From CAKZSU01 sp044223895 (GTDB lineage: Bacteria > Patescibacteriota > Microgenomatia > UBA10105 > UBA927): 11,846 bases of DNA. Where the stretch lies: contig JBGALL010000056.1 of assembly GCA_044223895.1 (NCBI GenBank), forward strand, positions 1 to 11,846, in the 5' to 3' direction. Below are positions 5,955 through 11,846 of this stretch, in pieces. The notes below the pieces were generated by a model. It was not told the origin of the DNA, did not search any database, and saw only the letters and a list, made by a program, of their open reading frames with translations. Position 1 is the first letter of the stretch. Every line of letters begins with the position of its first letter. A program made the translations under genes and the position numbers.

Positions 5955-7688
5955 ATGAAGTCTTCTGTAACGTGGAAAATTGGTGGAGAAGCAGGTTTTG
6001 GGATTATGTCCTCAGGGACAATGCTCGCAAAAACGTTTTCTCGACAAGGGTATATTACTTTAGGGACTAATGAATATCCTTCGCTGATCAGAGGTGGTCA
6101 TAATATCATCACCCTGAGAATTTCTTCAAAAGCCTTTCACTCTCTCAATAAAGATATTCATATTATTGCAGCATTGAATAAAGATACTGTTGAGTTTCAT
6201 AAAAACGAACTTTCAGATAACGGGATTATTGTTTTTGATCCAGCTGACTTTGAATGGAAACTTGAACATTTTTCGAGACCAGTTCAATTGGTACCTATTC
6301 CACTTAAGGAGATGGTTCGTCAAAAAAGTGCTGATCCTGTGATGCGAAACACAATTCTTCTCGGGGCTACTGTTGCCTTATTGGGTGGTGAATTTACTAA
6401 ATTGGAAGAAGTGATTAAAGATCAATTTATAAAAAAAGGTGACAAGGTGGTTTCTTATAATGTTGATTTGGCTAGAACAGGTTATGATCACGTAAAAAAT
6501 ACAGCTGGCTCATGTCAGGAATGTTATTTAGAACCTGCAGAAAAGAAAGAAGATAGTCTTATCTTGAATGCAAGTGAAGCGTTGGGATTAGGGGCTGTAA
6601 AAGCAGGAATGAAATTTGCAGCTATATATCCAATGACCCCAATTAATTCGGTAATAAGTTTTTTGGCTGATCACTCAAAACAACTTGGTGTTGTCTATAA
6701 ACAACCTGAGGATGAGATTGCCGGTATGAATATGGCAATCGGCGCAGCCTATGCAGGTGTTCGTAGTATGGTAGCGACATCTGGTGGGGGATTTGCATTA
6801 ATGGTAGAAGCTGTATCACTGGCAGGAATTCAGGAAATACCTGTGGTTATAGATTTAGGAATGCGCGTGGGACCTGCCACGGGAATGCCAACCTGGACTG
6901 AAGCAGGTGATCTTCGATTTGCAATTCATGCCGGTCATGGAGAATTTCCAAAAATTGTACTTGCACCAGGGACATGTGAAGAATGTTATAGCTTCACAGC
7001 CGCTGCGTTTAATTTAGCAGACAAATATCAAACTCCAGTTATTGTTCTCACAGATAAATACCTTAATGAAAGTCAGTGGTGTGTTAAGAAATCTTTATTA
7101 GAAGCTCCTTTTGTTATTGATCGAGGGAAAATTATCAATGAATCAGATCTAAAAGAAGGAACACCATTTAAACGATATTATCTCGATGTTCCTGATGGGG
7201 TCTCTTCTCGAACCTTTCCAGGAGTTAAAGGTGGTCAATACTATAATAATGCCTATGAACATGATGAAACAGGTCATATGACCGAAGATCCAAAATTGCG
7301 ATTAGCTATGGCAGCAAAGAGACTTAAAAAATTTGATTCCATGAAGTCTGATATGTTTGGTCCAAATGTATTCGGTGATTCTGATGCAGAATTAACCTTT
7401 GTAACCTGGGGGTCGACTACAGGACCAGTATTAGAAGCTATGCATATGCTCCAAGAAAAAGGAAAGAAAGTGAAAGTAATTCAATATACTTGGATGTATC
7501 CTTTTCCTGAGCAAAAAACAAAAGAATTATTGTCTGCTAAATCTAGATATATTAATGTAGAACAAAATGCTATGGCTCAGCTTGCGGGACTTATCAGAGA
7601 GCATACCAGTATTGAATTAACTGAGCACTTATTAAAAAATGACGGAAGACCTTTTTATCCGGAAGAAATTATAGAAAGGGTTAGTTAA
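5955..7688 (+). CDS. 2-oxoacid:ferredoxin oxidoreductase, fused gamma-alpha subunit
   Basis: This is the larger subunit of a two-subunit enzyme that oxidatively decarboxylates a 2-oxoacid with CoA, giving an acyl-CoA, CO2 and reduced ferredoxin. Residues 1 to about 190 form the gamma domain, with the N-terminal GGEAGFG loop (10-16) and 'EYPSLIRGGHN' (40-50). Residues from about 203 form the alpha domain, with the YPMTPIN motif (225-231), 'QPEDEIAGMNMAIGAAYAG' and 'GPATGMPTWTEAGDL', both typical of the pyrimidine-binding domain. The 577-residue length fits gamma-alpha fusions such as KorA. The substrate may be 2-oxoglutarate, pyruvate or another 2-oxoacid and is not decided by sequence reading. 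The beta gene follows after 2 bases. No Fe-S motif is present here, so a separate ferredoxin must take the electrons. Confidence 0.93.
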   Translation: MKSSVTWKIGGEAGFGIMSSGTMLAKTFSRQGYITLGTNEYPSLIRGGHNIITLRISSKAFHSLNKDIHIIAALNKDTVEFHKNELSDNGIIVFDPADFEWKLEHFSRPVQLVPIPLKEMVRQKSADPVMRNTILLGATVALLGGEFTKLEEVIKDQFIKKGDKVVSYNVDLARTGYDHVKNTAGSCQECYLEPAEKKEDSLILNASEALGLGAVKAGMKFAAIYPMTPINSVISFLADHSKQLGVVYKQPEDEIAGMNMAIGAAYAGVRSMVATSGGGFALMVEAVSLAGIQEIPVVIDLGMRVGPATGMPTWTEAGDLRFAIHAGHGEFPKIVLAPGTCEECYSFTAAAFNLADKYQTPVIVLTDKYLNESQWCVKKSLLEAPFVIDRGKIINESDLKEGTPFKRYYLDVPDGVSSRTFPGVKGGQYYNNAYEHDETGHMTEDPKLRLAMAAKRLKKFDSMKSDMFGPNVFGDSDAELTFVTWGSTTGPVLEAMHMLQEKGKKVKVIQYTWMYPFPEQKTKELLSAKSRYINVEQNAMAQLAGLIREHTSIELTEHLLKNDGRPFYPEEIIERVS

Positions 7689-7690
7689 TT

Positions 7691-8548
7691 ATGGGTGTAA
7701 CATCATTTTCTTTTATGACCGGAAAAATGCCCTCATGGTGTCCAGGGTGTGGGGATTTTGGCATTTGGACATCATTAAAAGATGCTTTGGCCAAGCTAAA
7801 TATCGGTTCTGATGATGGTGTGTGTGTCTATGGAGTTGGTTGTCATGGAAACATGTATGACTGGATGAAAATCAATGGATTCGTTGGACTTCATGGTCGA
7901 ACTTTACCGGTTGCTCAAGCTATAAAACTTGCAAATCACTCATTACCTGTTGTAGTTATTTCCGGCGATGGAGATGGTTTAGGAGAAGGTGGAAATCACT
8001 TTATTCACGCCGCTAAAAGAAATCCTGATGTTACCGTTATTATTCATGATAACCAGGTTTACGGACTTACCACAGGACAAGCATCTCCAGCTGCAAAGCA
8101 AGGTTTTGTTACGAAATCAACACCCAATGGGGTAACTGATAATCCTATCAATCCTATGGCTTTAGCACTTACTGCAGGGGCTACCTTTATTGCCCGAGGA
8201 TTTGCAGGTGATACACCAAGGCTTACTGAATTAATGAAAATGGCTGTTGAACACAAGGGGTTTTCTCTTATTGATGTACTTCAACCCTGTGTCACTTTTG
8301 ATAAAGTTCATACCTACATGTGGTATAGAGAGCGAGTTTACTATCTCGATGAATCACATGATAAAACCAATAAAGTAAAAGCTTTTGAAAAAGCTCAAGA
8401 ATGGGGAGATAAAATTCCATTAGGAGTGTTCTATCAAGAAAATCGCCCTACAGCTGAAGAATTAGAAGGGGCTTTAGCAAATGGTCCATTAGTAAAACAA
8501 CCAGTAGAACCAAACAATTTTAATGATTTACTGAAGGAATTTGTTTAA
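7691..8548 (+). CDS. 2-oxoacid:ferredoxin oxidoreductase, beta (TPP-binding) subunit
   Basis: This catalytic subunit binds thiamine diphosphate. In its 285 residues, 'WCPGCGDFG' (16-24) is the conserved N-terminal motif, whose Cys residues are proposed to help hold the Fe-S cluster. 'LHGRTLPVAQAIKLAN' follows. The TPP/Mg motif starts at GDGDGLG (92-98) and ends with the Asn in 'HDNQVYGLTTGQASP' (about 119-133). The length matches short KorB/IorB-like beta subunits that lack the C-terminal extension of homodimeric pyruvate:ferredoxin oxidoreductases. The start at ATG 7691 is preceded by AAAGGG (7675-7680), a plausible ribosome binding site 10 bases away. Two bases separate it from the alpha gene, so the pair is an operon. 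No delta (two-cluster ferredoxin) subunit is present. Confidence 0.93.
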   Translation: MGVTSFSFMTGKMPSWCPGCGDFGIWTSLKDALAKLNIGSDDGVCVYGVGCHGNMYDWMKINGFVGLHGRTLPVAQAIKLANHSLPVVVISGDGDGLGEGGNHFIHAAKRNPDVTVIIHDNQVYGLTTGQASPAAKQGFVTKSTPNGVTDNPINPMALALTAGATFIARGFAGDTPRLTELMKMAVEHKGFSLIDVLQPCVTFDKVHTYMWYRERVYYLDESHDKTNKVKAFEKAQEWGDKIPLGVFYQENRPTAEELEGALANGPLVKQPVEPNNFNDLLKEFV

Positions 8549-8561
8549 GTAATTCAACCCC

Positions 8562-8590
8562 TTGACGGAAATATTAGCACTTGATATAGT
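8562..8590 (+). promoter_or_regulatory. Strong sigma70 promoter of lon
   Basis: TTGACG (8562-8567) and TATAGT (8585-8590) are each one base from consensus and lie exactly 17 bases apart. Transcription should start near 8597, only about 7 bases before the ATG at 8604. The message would be nearly leaderless, which agrees with the absence of a Shine-Dalgarno sequence. This is the best promoter in the window. Confidence 0.8.
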
Positions 8591-8600
8591 GAAGTGCTAA
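8574..8600. promoter_or_regulatory. CIRCE-like operator (predicted HrcA site) over the lon promoter
   Basis: TTAGCACTT (8574-8582), a 9-base spacer (8583-8591) and AAGTGCTAA (8592-8600) form a perfect 9-9-9 inverted repeat. The CIRCE consensus is TTAGCACTC-N9-GAGTGCTAA, so each arm differs only at its innermost base, and the two changes are complementary. It contains the whole -10 box and the expected transcription start, where bound HrcA would block RNA polymerase. By known CIRCE behaviour, lon should be repressed at normal temperature and released on heat or misfolding stress. HrcA itself is not encoded in the window. Confidence 0.85.
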
Positions 8601-8603
8601 ATC

Positions 8604-9095
8604 ATGAATGACATAGAAACACCACCACAAGAATTTTTACTTCCAGTAGTTCCGATTAGAGATGGCATAGTATTCCCAGGAACAGAAATGATTCTAACTT
8701 TCGGCCGTCAAAAGTCAGTTGCAGCTATCGAAGCAGCCTTTCAATCCGGAAAGAAAATTGTATTATCGATGCAACGGAATGCTAGTCTCAATGATCCATC
8801 TCCAGGAGATATGTACCAACTGGCCACCGTTGGAGAGATTGTCCAGATGATGAGAAACGACGGCGAAGTAAACGCGTTAATTCGAGGTATAACTAAAGTA
8901 TCTATCGTATCCTACGAGTCTTTAGACCCCTACTATATAGGAAAAGTAGTAGAAGTAACTGATACCGTCGAAGAAGGCGATGAAATTAAAGCTTTAATTA
9001 ATCATGTTGTAACTGAACTTCGTAAAGCCGTTAATTTAGGAAAATCTCTAGACTTCCTCACCTTCATGAATATAATGTCGGAATTGGCTCATTAG
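8604..9095 (+). CDS. lon: Lon protease, N-terminal fragment (substrate-recognition domain)
   Basis: This frame encodes the first 163 residues of LonA's N-terminal domain (LAN/ASB type), which recognises unfolded substrates. Family marks are the opening 'LLPVVPIRDGIVFPGTEMILTF'-like strand, 'IVLSMQRNASLNDPSPGDMYQLATVGEI' further on, and 'VNALIRGITKV' (these are cited as landmarks, shortened in the next sentence). Key short motifs are PVVPIRDG, PGTEM and GTVGEI-like LATVGEI. It ends at an in-frame TAG at 9093-9095 just after the first frameshift, so it lacks the helical, ATPase and protease parts. The start at ATG 8604 is fixed by the promoter, whose predicted transcript begins about 7 bases upstream, and by the normal N-terminus. 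Confidence 0.85.
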   Translation: MNDIETPPQEFLLPVVPIRDGIVFPGTEMILTFGRQKSVAAIEAAFQSGKKIVLSMQRNASLNDPSPGDMYQLATVGEIVQMMRNDGEVNALIRGITKVSIVSYESLDPYYIGKVVEVTDTVEEGDEIKALINHVVTELRKAVNLGKSLDFLTFMNIMSELAH

Positions 9096-9313
9096 AATTG
9101 TCATATCAATTAGCCGGTGTTCTTGATTTGAAGCAGGTGATAGACAAGAATTATTAGAAACGGATTCCACAAAAAAGCGCCTTGAGAAAGAAGCAGCATT
9201 TCTCGCCAAAGAAGTAAAAATTTTGGAGTTAGAACGAAATATTGCCAGTAAAACTCAGGAAAAATTTGATAAAAATATCCGTGAACAGGTTCTTCGTGAA
9301 CGCATAAAGACAA

Positions 9314-11086
9314 TTGAAAAAAGAGCTGGGAGAAGAAGGAGATACGAAAGAATATAAAGATATAGAAGATAAGATCAAAAAAATGAACATGCCCGAAGAA
9401 GTTCGTAAAAAAGCTGAAAAAGAGTTGTCACGCCTAAAACAAATGTCCCCTTATAACCCAGAGGCATCATATCTTCGTACCTATTTGGATACCTTGGTTG
9501 AACTTCCTTGGGGAATAGAAAGTCCAAGTGTGGTAAATATTCACGATGCAGAAGATGTCTTAAATAAAGACCATTATGGTTTGAAAAAAATTAAAGAACG
9601 TATAGTAGAATACCTCGCAGTTATGAAATTGCGACGTCAGCAGGCTGAGTTAATGAAAAAAATGGAAGAATCTACTGAACAAATGAATGGAAAAGAAGAG
9701 AAAGAATCCAAAAAACAAAAAAGCTCTAAACAAAAAGAACAAGATATTATTGAGAAGAAAGCAAAAGCTTCTCCAACAATACTTTGTTTTGTAGGTCCTC
9801 CTGGAGTTGGTAAAACTTCTATTGGAAAATCGATTGCAAAAGCCTTAGGGAGAAAATTTGTAAAAATGTCTCTTGGAGGTATTCGAGATGAAGCTGAAAT
9901 TCGTGGTCATCGAAGAACCTACGTAGGTGCTCTGCCAGGACGAATTATTCAGGGAATGAAACAAGCAGGAACACAAAATCCAGTCTTTATGCTCGACGAA
10001 ATAGATAAAGTGGGAAATGACTTCCGTGGAGATCCCTCTGCTGCTTTATTAGAAGCCTTGGATCCTGAACAAAATTATGCCTTTTCTGACCATTACTTAG
10101 ATGTTCCTTTTGATTTATCAGAAGTATTTTTTATTACTACTTGTAATATGTTGGATACTATTCCGCCAGCTCTACGAGATCGCTTAGAGGTAATTCGGTT
10201 TGCAGGATATACTGAAGACGAAAAATTTCACATAGTTACCGATTATTTAATGGAAAAACAACGAGAAGCTCACGGAGTTCCTAAAGAAGTTGTGACTATC
10301 GTTCCTGACACTGTTCATCAGATAATTCGTCGTTATACCCGTGAGGCAGGGGTCCGTGGATTAGAACGTGAGGTAGCTCATCTGTATCGTAAGATTGCCA
10401 AGCAGATAGCTGATGCGCCAGATGATCAGAAACTAACCTTTACAGTAAATCCTACCGATCTTCATGGCTATCTTGGACCTTATAAGTTTACTTCACAAAT
10501 GGCTGAAATCAAAGATGAAATTGGTATGTCTACTGGTATGGCATATACGGAATCTGGTGGGGATATCCTCTTTATAGAGGTAGCCTTGATGCCAGGTAAA
10601 GGTAGTTTATTACTTACTGGTCAACTTGGTGATGTGATGAAAGAATCTGGACAGGCAGCGATGTCGTATGTACGCAGCAGATATAAAATGCTCGGATTGG
10701 CTGAGAACTTTTTTAGCAAAATAGATATTCATATTCACGTTCCAGAAGGGGCAGTACCTAAAGATGGTCCATCAGCCGGGGCAGCTATAACAACAGCAAT
10801 TGTTTCTGCACTTACAAAAATTCCAGTGAAGAAAGAATTATCAATGACTGGTGAAGTTACCTTGCGAGGAAGGGTATTAGAAATTGGTGGAGTAAAAGAA
10901 AAGGTTTTAGCAGCACATCGAGCAGGAATAAAAGAGGTTATTCTCCCCAAAAATAATCAAAAGGATCTGGATGATATACCTGAGAGCGTTCAGAAAGAGC
11001 TTAAATTCCATTTTGTCGAACACATGGACGATGTCTTAGCAGTTGCTCTCAAAAAACCACTTCCTACTTCAAAAGAAGCCAAATAA
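9314..11086 (+). CDS. lon: Lon protease, ATPase and proteolytic fragment
   Basis: This 590-residue frame holds the AAA+ ATPase and serine-lysine protease parts of LonA, which unfolds and degrades damaged cytosolic proteins. Walker A is GPPGVGKTS (residues 161-169), Walker B is 'VFMLDEIDK', and 'EIRGHRRTYVGALPG' lies between them. The catalytic Ser is residue 487 (PKDGPSAG) and the catalytic Lys is residue 530, the second Lys of GGVKEK; the 43-residue spacing equals E. coli Ser679/Lys722. A Lys/Glu/Gln-rich insert of about 43 residues (roughly 112-155) separates the helical region from Walker A, and E. coli Lon lacks it. The apparent TTG start at 9314 is an artefact of the frameshift upstream and not a true start. 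Both active sites are intact. Confidence 0.93.
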   Translation: MKKELGEEGDTKEYKDIEDKIKKMNMPEEVRKKAEKELSRLKQMSPYNPEASYLRTYLDTLVELPWGIESPSVVNIHDAEDVLNKDHYGLKKIKERIVEYLAVMKLRRQQAELMKKMEESTEQMNGKEEKESKKQKSSKQKEQDIIEKKAKASPTILCFVGPPGVGKTSIGKSIAKALGRKFVKMSLGGIRDEAEIRGHRRTYVGALPGRIIQGMKQAGTQNPVFMLDEIDKVGNDFRGDPSAALLEALDPEQNYAFSDHYLDVPFDLSEVFFITTCNMLDTIPPALRDRLEVIRFAGYTEDEKFHIVTDYLMEKQREAHGVPKEVVTIVPDTVHQIIRRYTREAGVRGLEREVAHLYRKIAKQIADAPDDQKLTFTVNPTDLHGYLGPYKFTSQMAEIKDEIGMSTGMAYTESGGDILFIEVALMPGKGSLLLTGQLGDVMKESGQAAMSYVRSRYKMLGLAENFFSKIDIHIHVPEGAVPKDGPSAGAAITTAIVSALTKIPVKKELSMTGEVTLRGRVLEIGGVKEKVLAAHRAGIKEVILPKNNQKDLDDIPESVQKELKFHFVEHMDDVLAVALKKPLPTSKEAK

Positions 11087-11089
11087 GAT

Positions 11090-11560
11090 ATGGAACATAT
11101 CTCTATAAGGCAGGCAGTTCCAAATGATTGGCAGATAATTCAGTACCTAAATAATGAAGTATTTGTAGATAATCATAAATATGATGAATTTTTAATTCTG
11201 GAATATGCTAATCTTCCTCAAGGGGAAAAATATTTTCAGACTATCTGTAATAATTCTTCGCACTACACCCTCATTGCTGAAGCTGATGGTACTCCAGTAG
11301 GGTATATTTCAGGATATGAAAAGAAATTTGATTATCGCACCGTAAAAGTTCTTGAAATAGATAATATGGGAGTTACCTCTGCATATCGTTCCAAGGGAAT
11401 TGGAGCAAAGCTAATAAAGGAATTAAAAGCTTGGGGTAGATCTAATAAATATCAAACAATGTACGTAACAGCGTATTCTAAAAATCAAAAAGCGATCCAT
11501 TTTTATGAACAACAGGGGTTTGCGCCGATAGATACTTCTTTAGAAATGAAGATTGATTAG
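11090..11560 (+). CDS. GNAT-family N-acetyltransferase
   Basis: This is a 156-residue acetyl-CoA-dependent N-acetyltransferase with a complete GNAT domain. Motif A contains the acetyl-CoA pyrophosphate loop RSKGIGA (100-106, fitting Q/R-x2-G-x-G/A) after the beta-4 strand 'VLEIDNMGV'. Motif B includes Asn 132 and 'AIHFYEQQGF' (135-144). The N-terminal 'ISIRQAVPNDWQIIQYLN' is the usual first strand and helix. The substrate cannot be inferred; protein N-termini, small amines, aminoglycosides and metabolites are all used by this family. It starts 3 bases after the lon stop, so it would be co-transcribed from the lon promoter and fall under the same CIRCE-like control. Its stop is 2 bases from the convergent gene on the other strand. 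Confidence 0.92.
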   Translation: MEHISIRQAVPNDWQIIQYLNNEVFVDNHKYDEFLILEYANLPQGEKYFQTICNNSSHYTLIAEADGTPVGYISGYEKKFDYRTVKVLEIDNMGVTSAYRSKGIGAKLIKELKAWGRSNKYQTMYVTAYSKNQKAIHFYEQQGFAPIDTSLEMKID

Positions 11561-11562
11561 GT

Positions 11563-11846
11563 TTATTCTTCCATAAAATCGTATACAGCTCTGGAAACTC
11601 TGGCAATTGATTGGGTGGCACGTTCTTCATCAGAGACACCTCTGGTAAACACTCCAATGTAGTACATCGAACCAGGAGTCACTACTACTCCGACGTCATG
11701 CAAACCAGCTATTGCTGTCCCTATCTTGTGGTATACCCGGGTACTGTTAGGTAACAAAGCCGGAAGACGATCTTCAAAATCCGTATCGTGCATCAGATCG
11801 ATAGCATCACGGGTTAGATTGGCATTATAGAGTCTCCCGGTAAATA
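11563..11846 (-). CDS. Class A beta-lactamase-like serine hydrolase, C-terminal part (cut by window edge)
   Basis: Read on the - strand, the frame is open from the right edge to a TAA at 11565-11563 and shows 94 residues, beginning 'FTGRLYNANLTRDAIDLM'. It matches the C-terminal end of class A beta-lactamase-like transpeptidase-fold hydrolases: 'LLPNSTRVYHKIGTAIAGL', then 'HDVGVVVTPGSMYYIGVFT' (the last core strands), then the C-terminal helix 'ATQSIARVSRAVYDFME'. The position of the family's KTG/KSG triad reads Lys-Ile-Gly (11719-11727), so the hydroxyl residue is missing. The catalytic SxxK and SDN regions lie beyond the window, so activity and any signal peptide cannot be judged. An internal ATG at 11793 is not the start. 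Beta-lactamase or a related penicillin-recognising enzyme are both possible. Confidence 0.8.
   Translation of the reverse strand, partial: FTGRLYNANLTRDAIDLMHDTDFEDRLPALLPNSTRVYHKIGTAIAGLHDVGVVVTPGSMYYIGVFTRGVSDEERATQSIARVSRAVYDFMEE

Larger units (their letters stand above)
8604..11086 (+). pseudogene. lon: lon locus interrupted by three single-base frameshifts
   Basis: The locus encodes an ATP-dependent LonA protease, but the frame breaks in the second half of the N-terminal domain. Relative to the conserved protein, one base is missing near 9079-9081 (GG where GGG is expected, restoring 'MSGIGSLELSYQ'). One base is missing near 9131 (AA where AAA is expected, restoring 'VLDLKAGDRQELL'). 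One extra A lies in the A6 run at 9317-9322 (A5 expected, restoring 'IEKELGEEGD'). With those corrected the gene has 828 codons and encodes 827 residues. The intervening bases 9096-9313 still encode well-conserved LonA N-domain helices ('AFLAKEVKILELERNI', 'EQVLRERIKTI'). All three changes are at homopolymers and flanking regions are intact, so sequencing or assembly error is the simplest explanation; recent gene decay is the alternative. As written, a full-length Lon could not be made. Confidence 0.8.

Noticed and set aside
9314..9316. TTG as a genuine start for a short Lon lacking the N-terminal domain
   Set aside because: The upstream 200 bases still encode conserved LonA N-domain sequence, there is no promoter or ribosome binding site, and the TTG is merely the first start codon after the frame change.
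9311..9330. Programmed frameshifting or transcript slippage at the A6 run in lon
   Set aside because: Two further frame breaks just upstream would each need their own event, the A-run is short, and no aligned slippery heptamer for the needed shift is present.
11557..11566. Bidirectional terminator between the convergent GNAT and beta-lactamase-like genes
   Set aside because: Only 2 bases separate the stops and no hairpin with a T-run was found across the junction.
1..11846. CRISPR array, insertion sequence, tRNA or other RNA gene
   Set aside because: No spaced direct repeats, transposase motifs, terminal inverted repeats or tRNA cloverleaf landmarks were seen; gaps between genes are all under about 100 bases apart from the frameshifted lon segment.

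Overview
The window is an AT-rich, gene-dense bacterial segment with 14 protein-coding loci, 13 on the + strand and one (cut by the right edge) on the - strand. No RNA genes, mobile elements or CRISPR arrays were seen, and no gap exceeds about 100 bases apart from a frameshifted stretch inside lon. Compact spacing, few Shine-Dalgarno sequences, a half-length SufD, a small monocluster ferredoxin, a fused gamma-alpha 2-oxoacid:ferredoxin oxidoreductase and a CIRCE-type operator together suggest a small-genome anaerobic bacterium, perhaps of the Candidate Phyla Radiation (Patescibacteria). The CIRCE element and LonA-type protease argue for Bacteria; the phylum is only an inference from gene style.

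Layout. (1) 1-543: the C-terminal part of a PIG-L/LmbE-type deacetylase. (2) 551-5397: a nearly complete SUF iron-sulfur assembly cluster, sufC-sufB-sufD-Rieske ferredoxin-sufS-sufU. SufS supplies persulfide sulfur, SufU is the sulfur-accepting partner, and SufBCD is the ATP-driven scaffold. (3) 5434-8548: a ferredoxin predicted to lack one cluster ligand, a 53-residue zinc-ribbon protein, and the two subunits of a CoA-dependent 2-oxoacid:ferredoxin oxidoreductase. The enzyme and the ferredoxin both depend on Fe-S or redox chemistry, which fits their position next to the SUF genes. (4) 8562-11086: lon, preceded by a textbook sigma70 promoter overlapped by a perfect 9-9-9 inverted repeat closely matching CIRCE, the HrcA operator. 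The lon reading frame is broken by three single-base indels within about 245 bases, all at homopolymers. (5) 11090-11560: a GNAT acetyltransferase. (6) 11846-11563 (- strand): the C-terminal end of a class A beta-lactamase-like serine hydrolase, converging on the GNAT gene with 2 bases between stop codons.

The points most worth checking are the CIRCE-like control of lon, whether the lon frameshifts are biological or sequencing errors, the Rieske protein embedded in the SUF cluster, the reduced SufD, and the ferredoxin/zinc-ribbon pair beside the oxidoreductase. I do not see a clearly new multi-gene system; most of the content is recognisable core metabolism in unusual arrangements.
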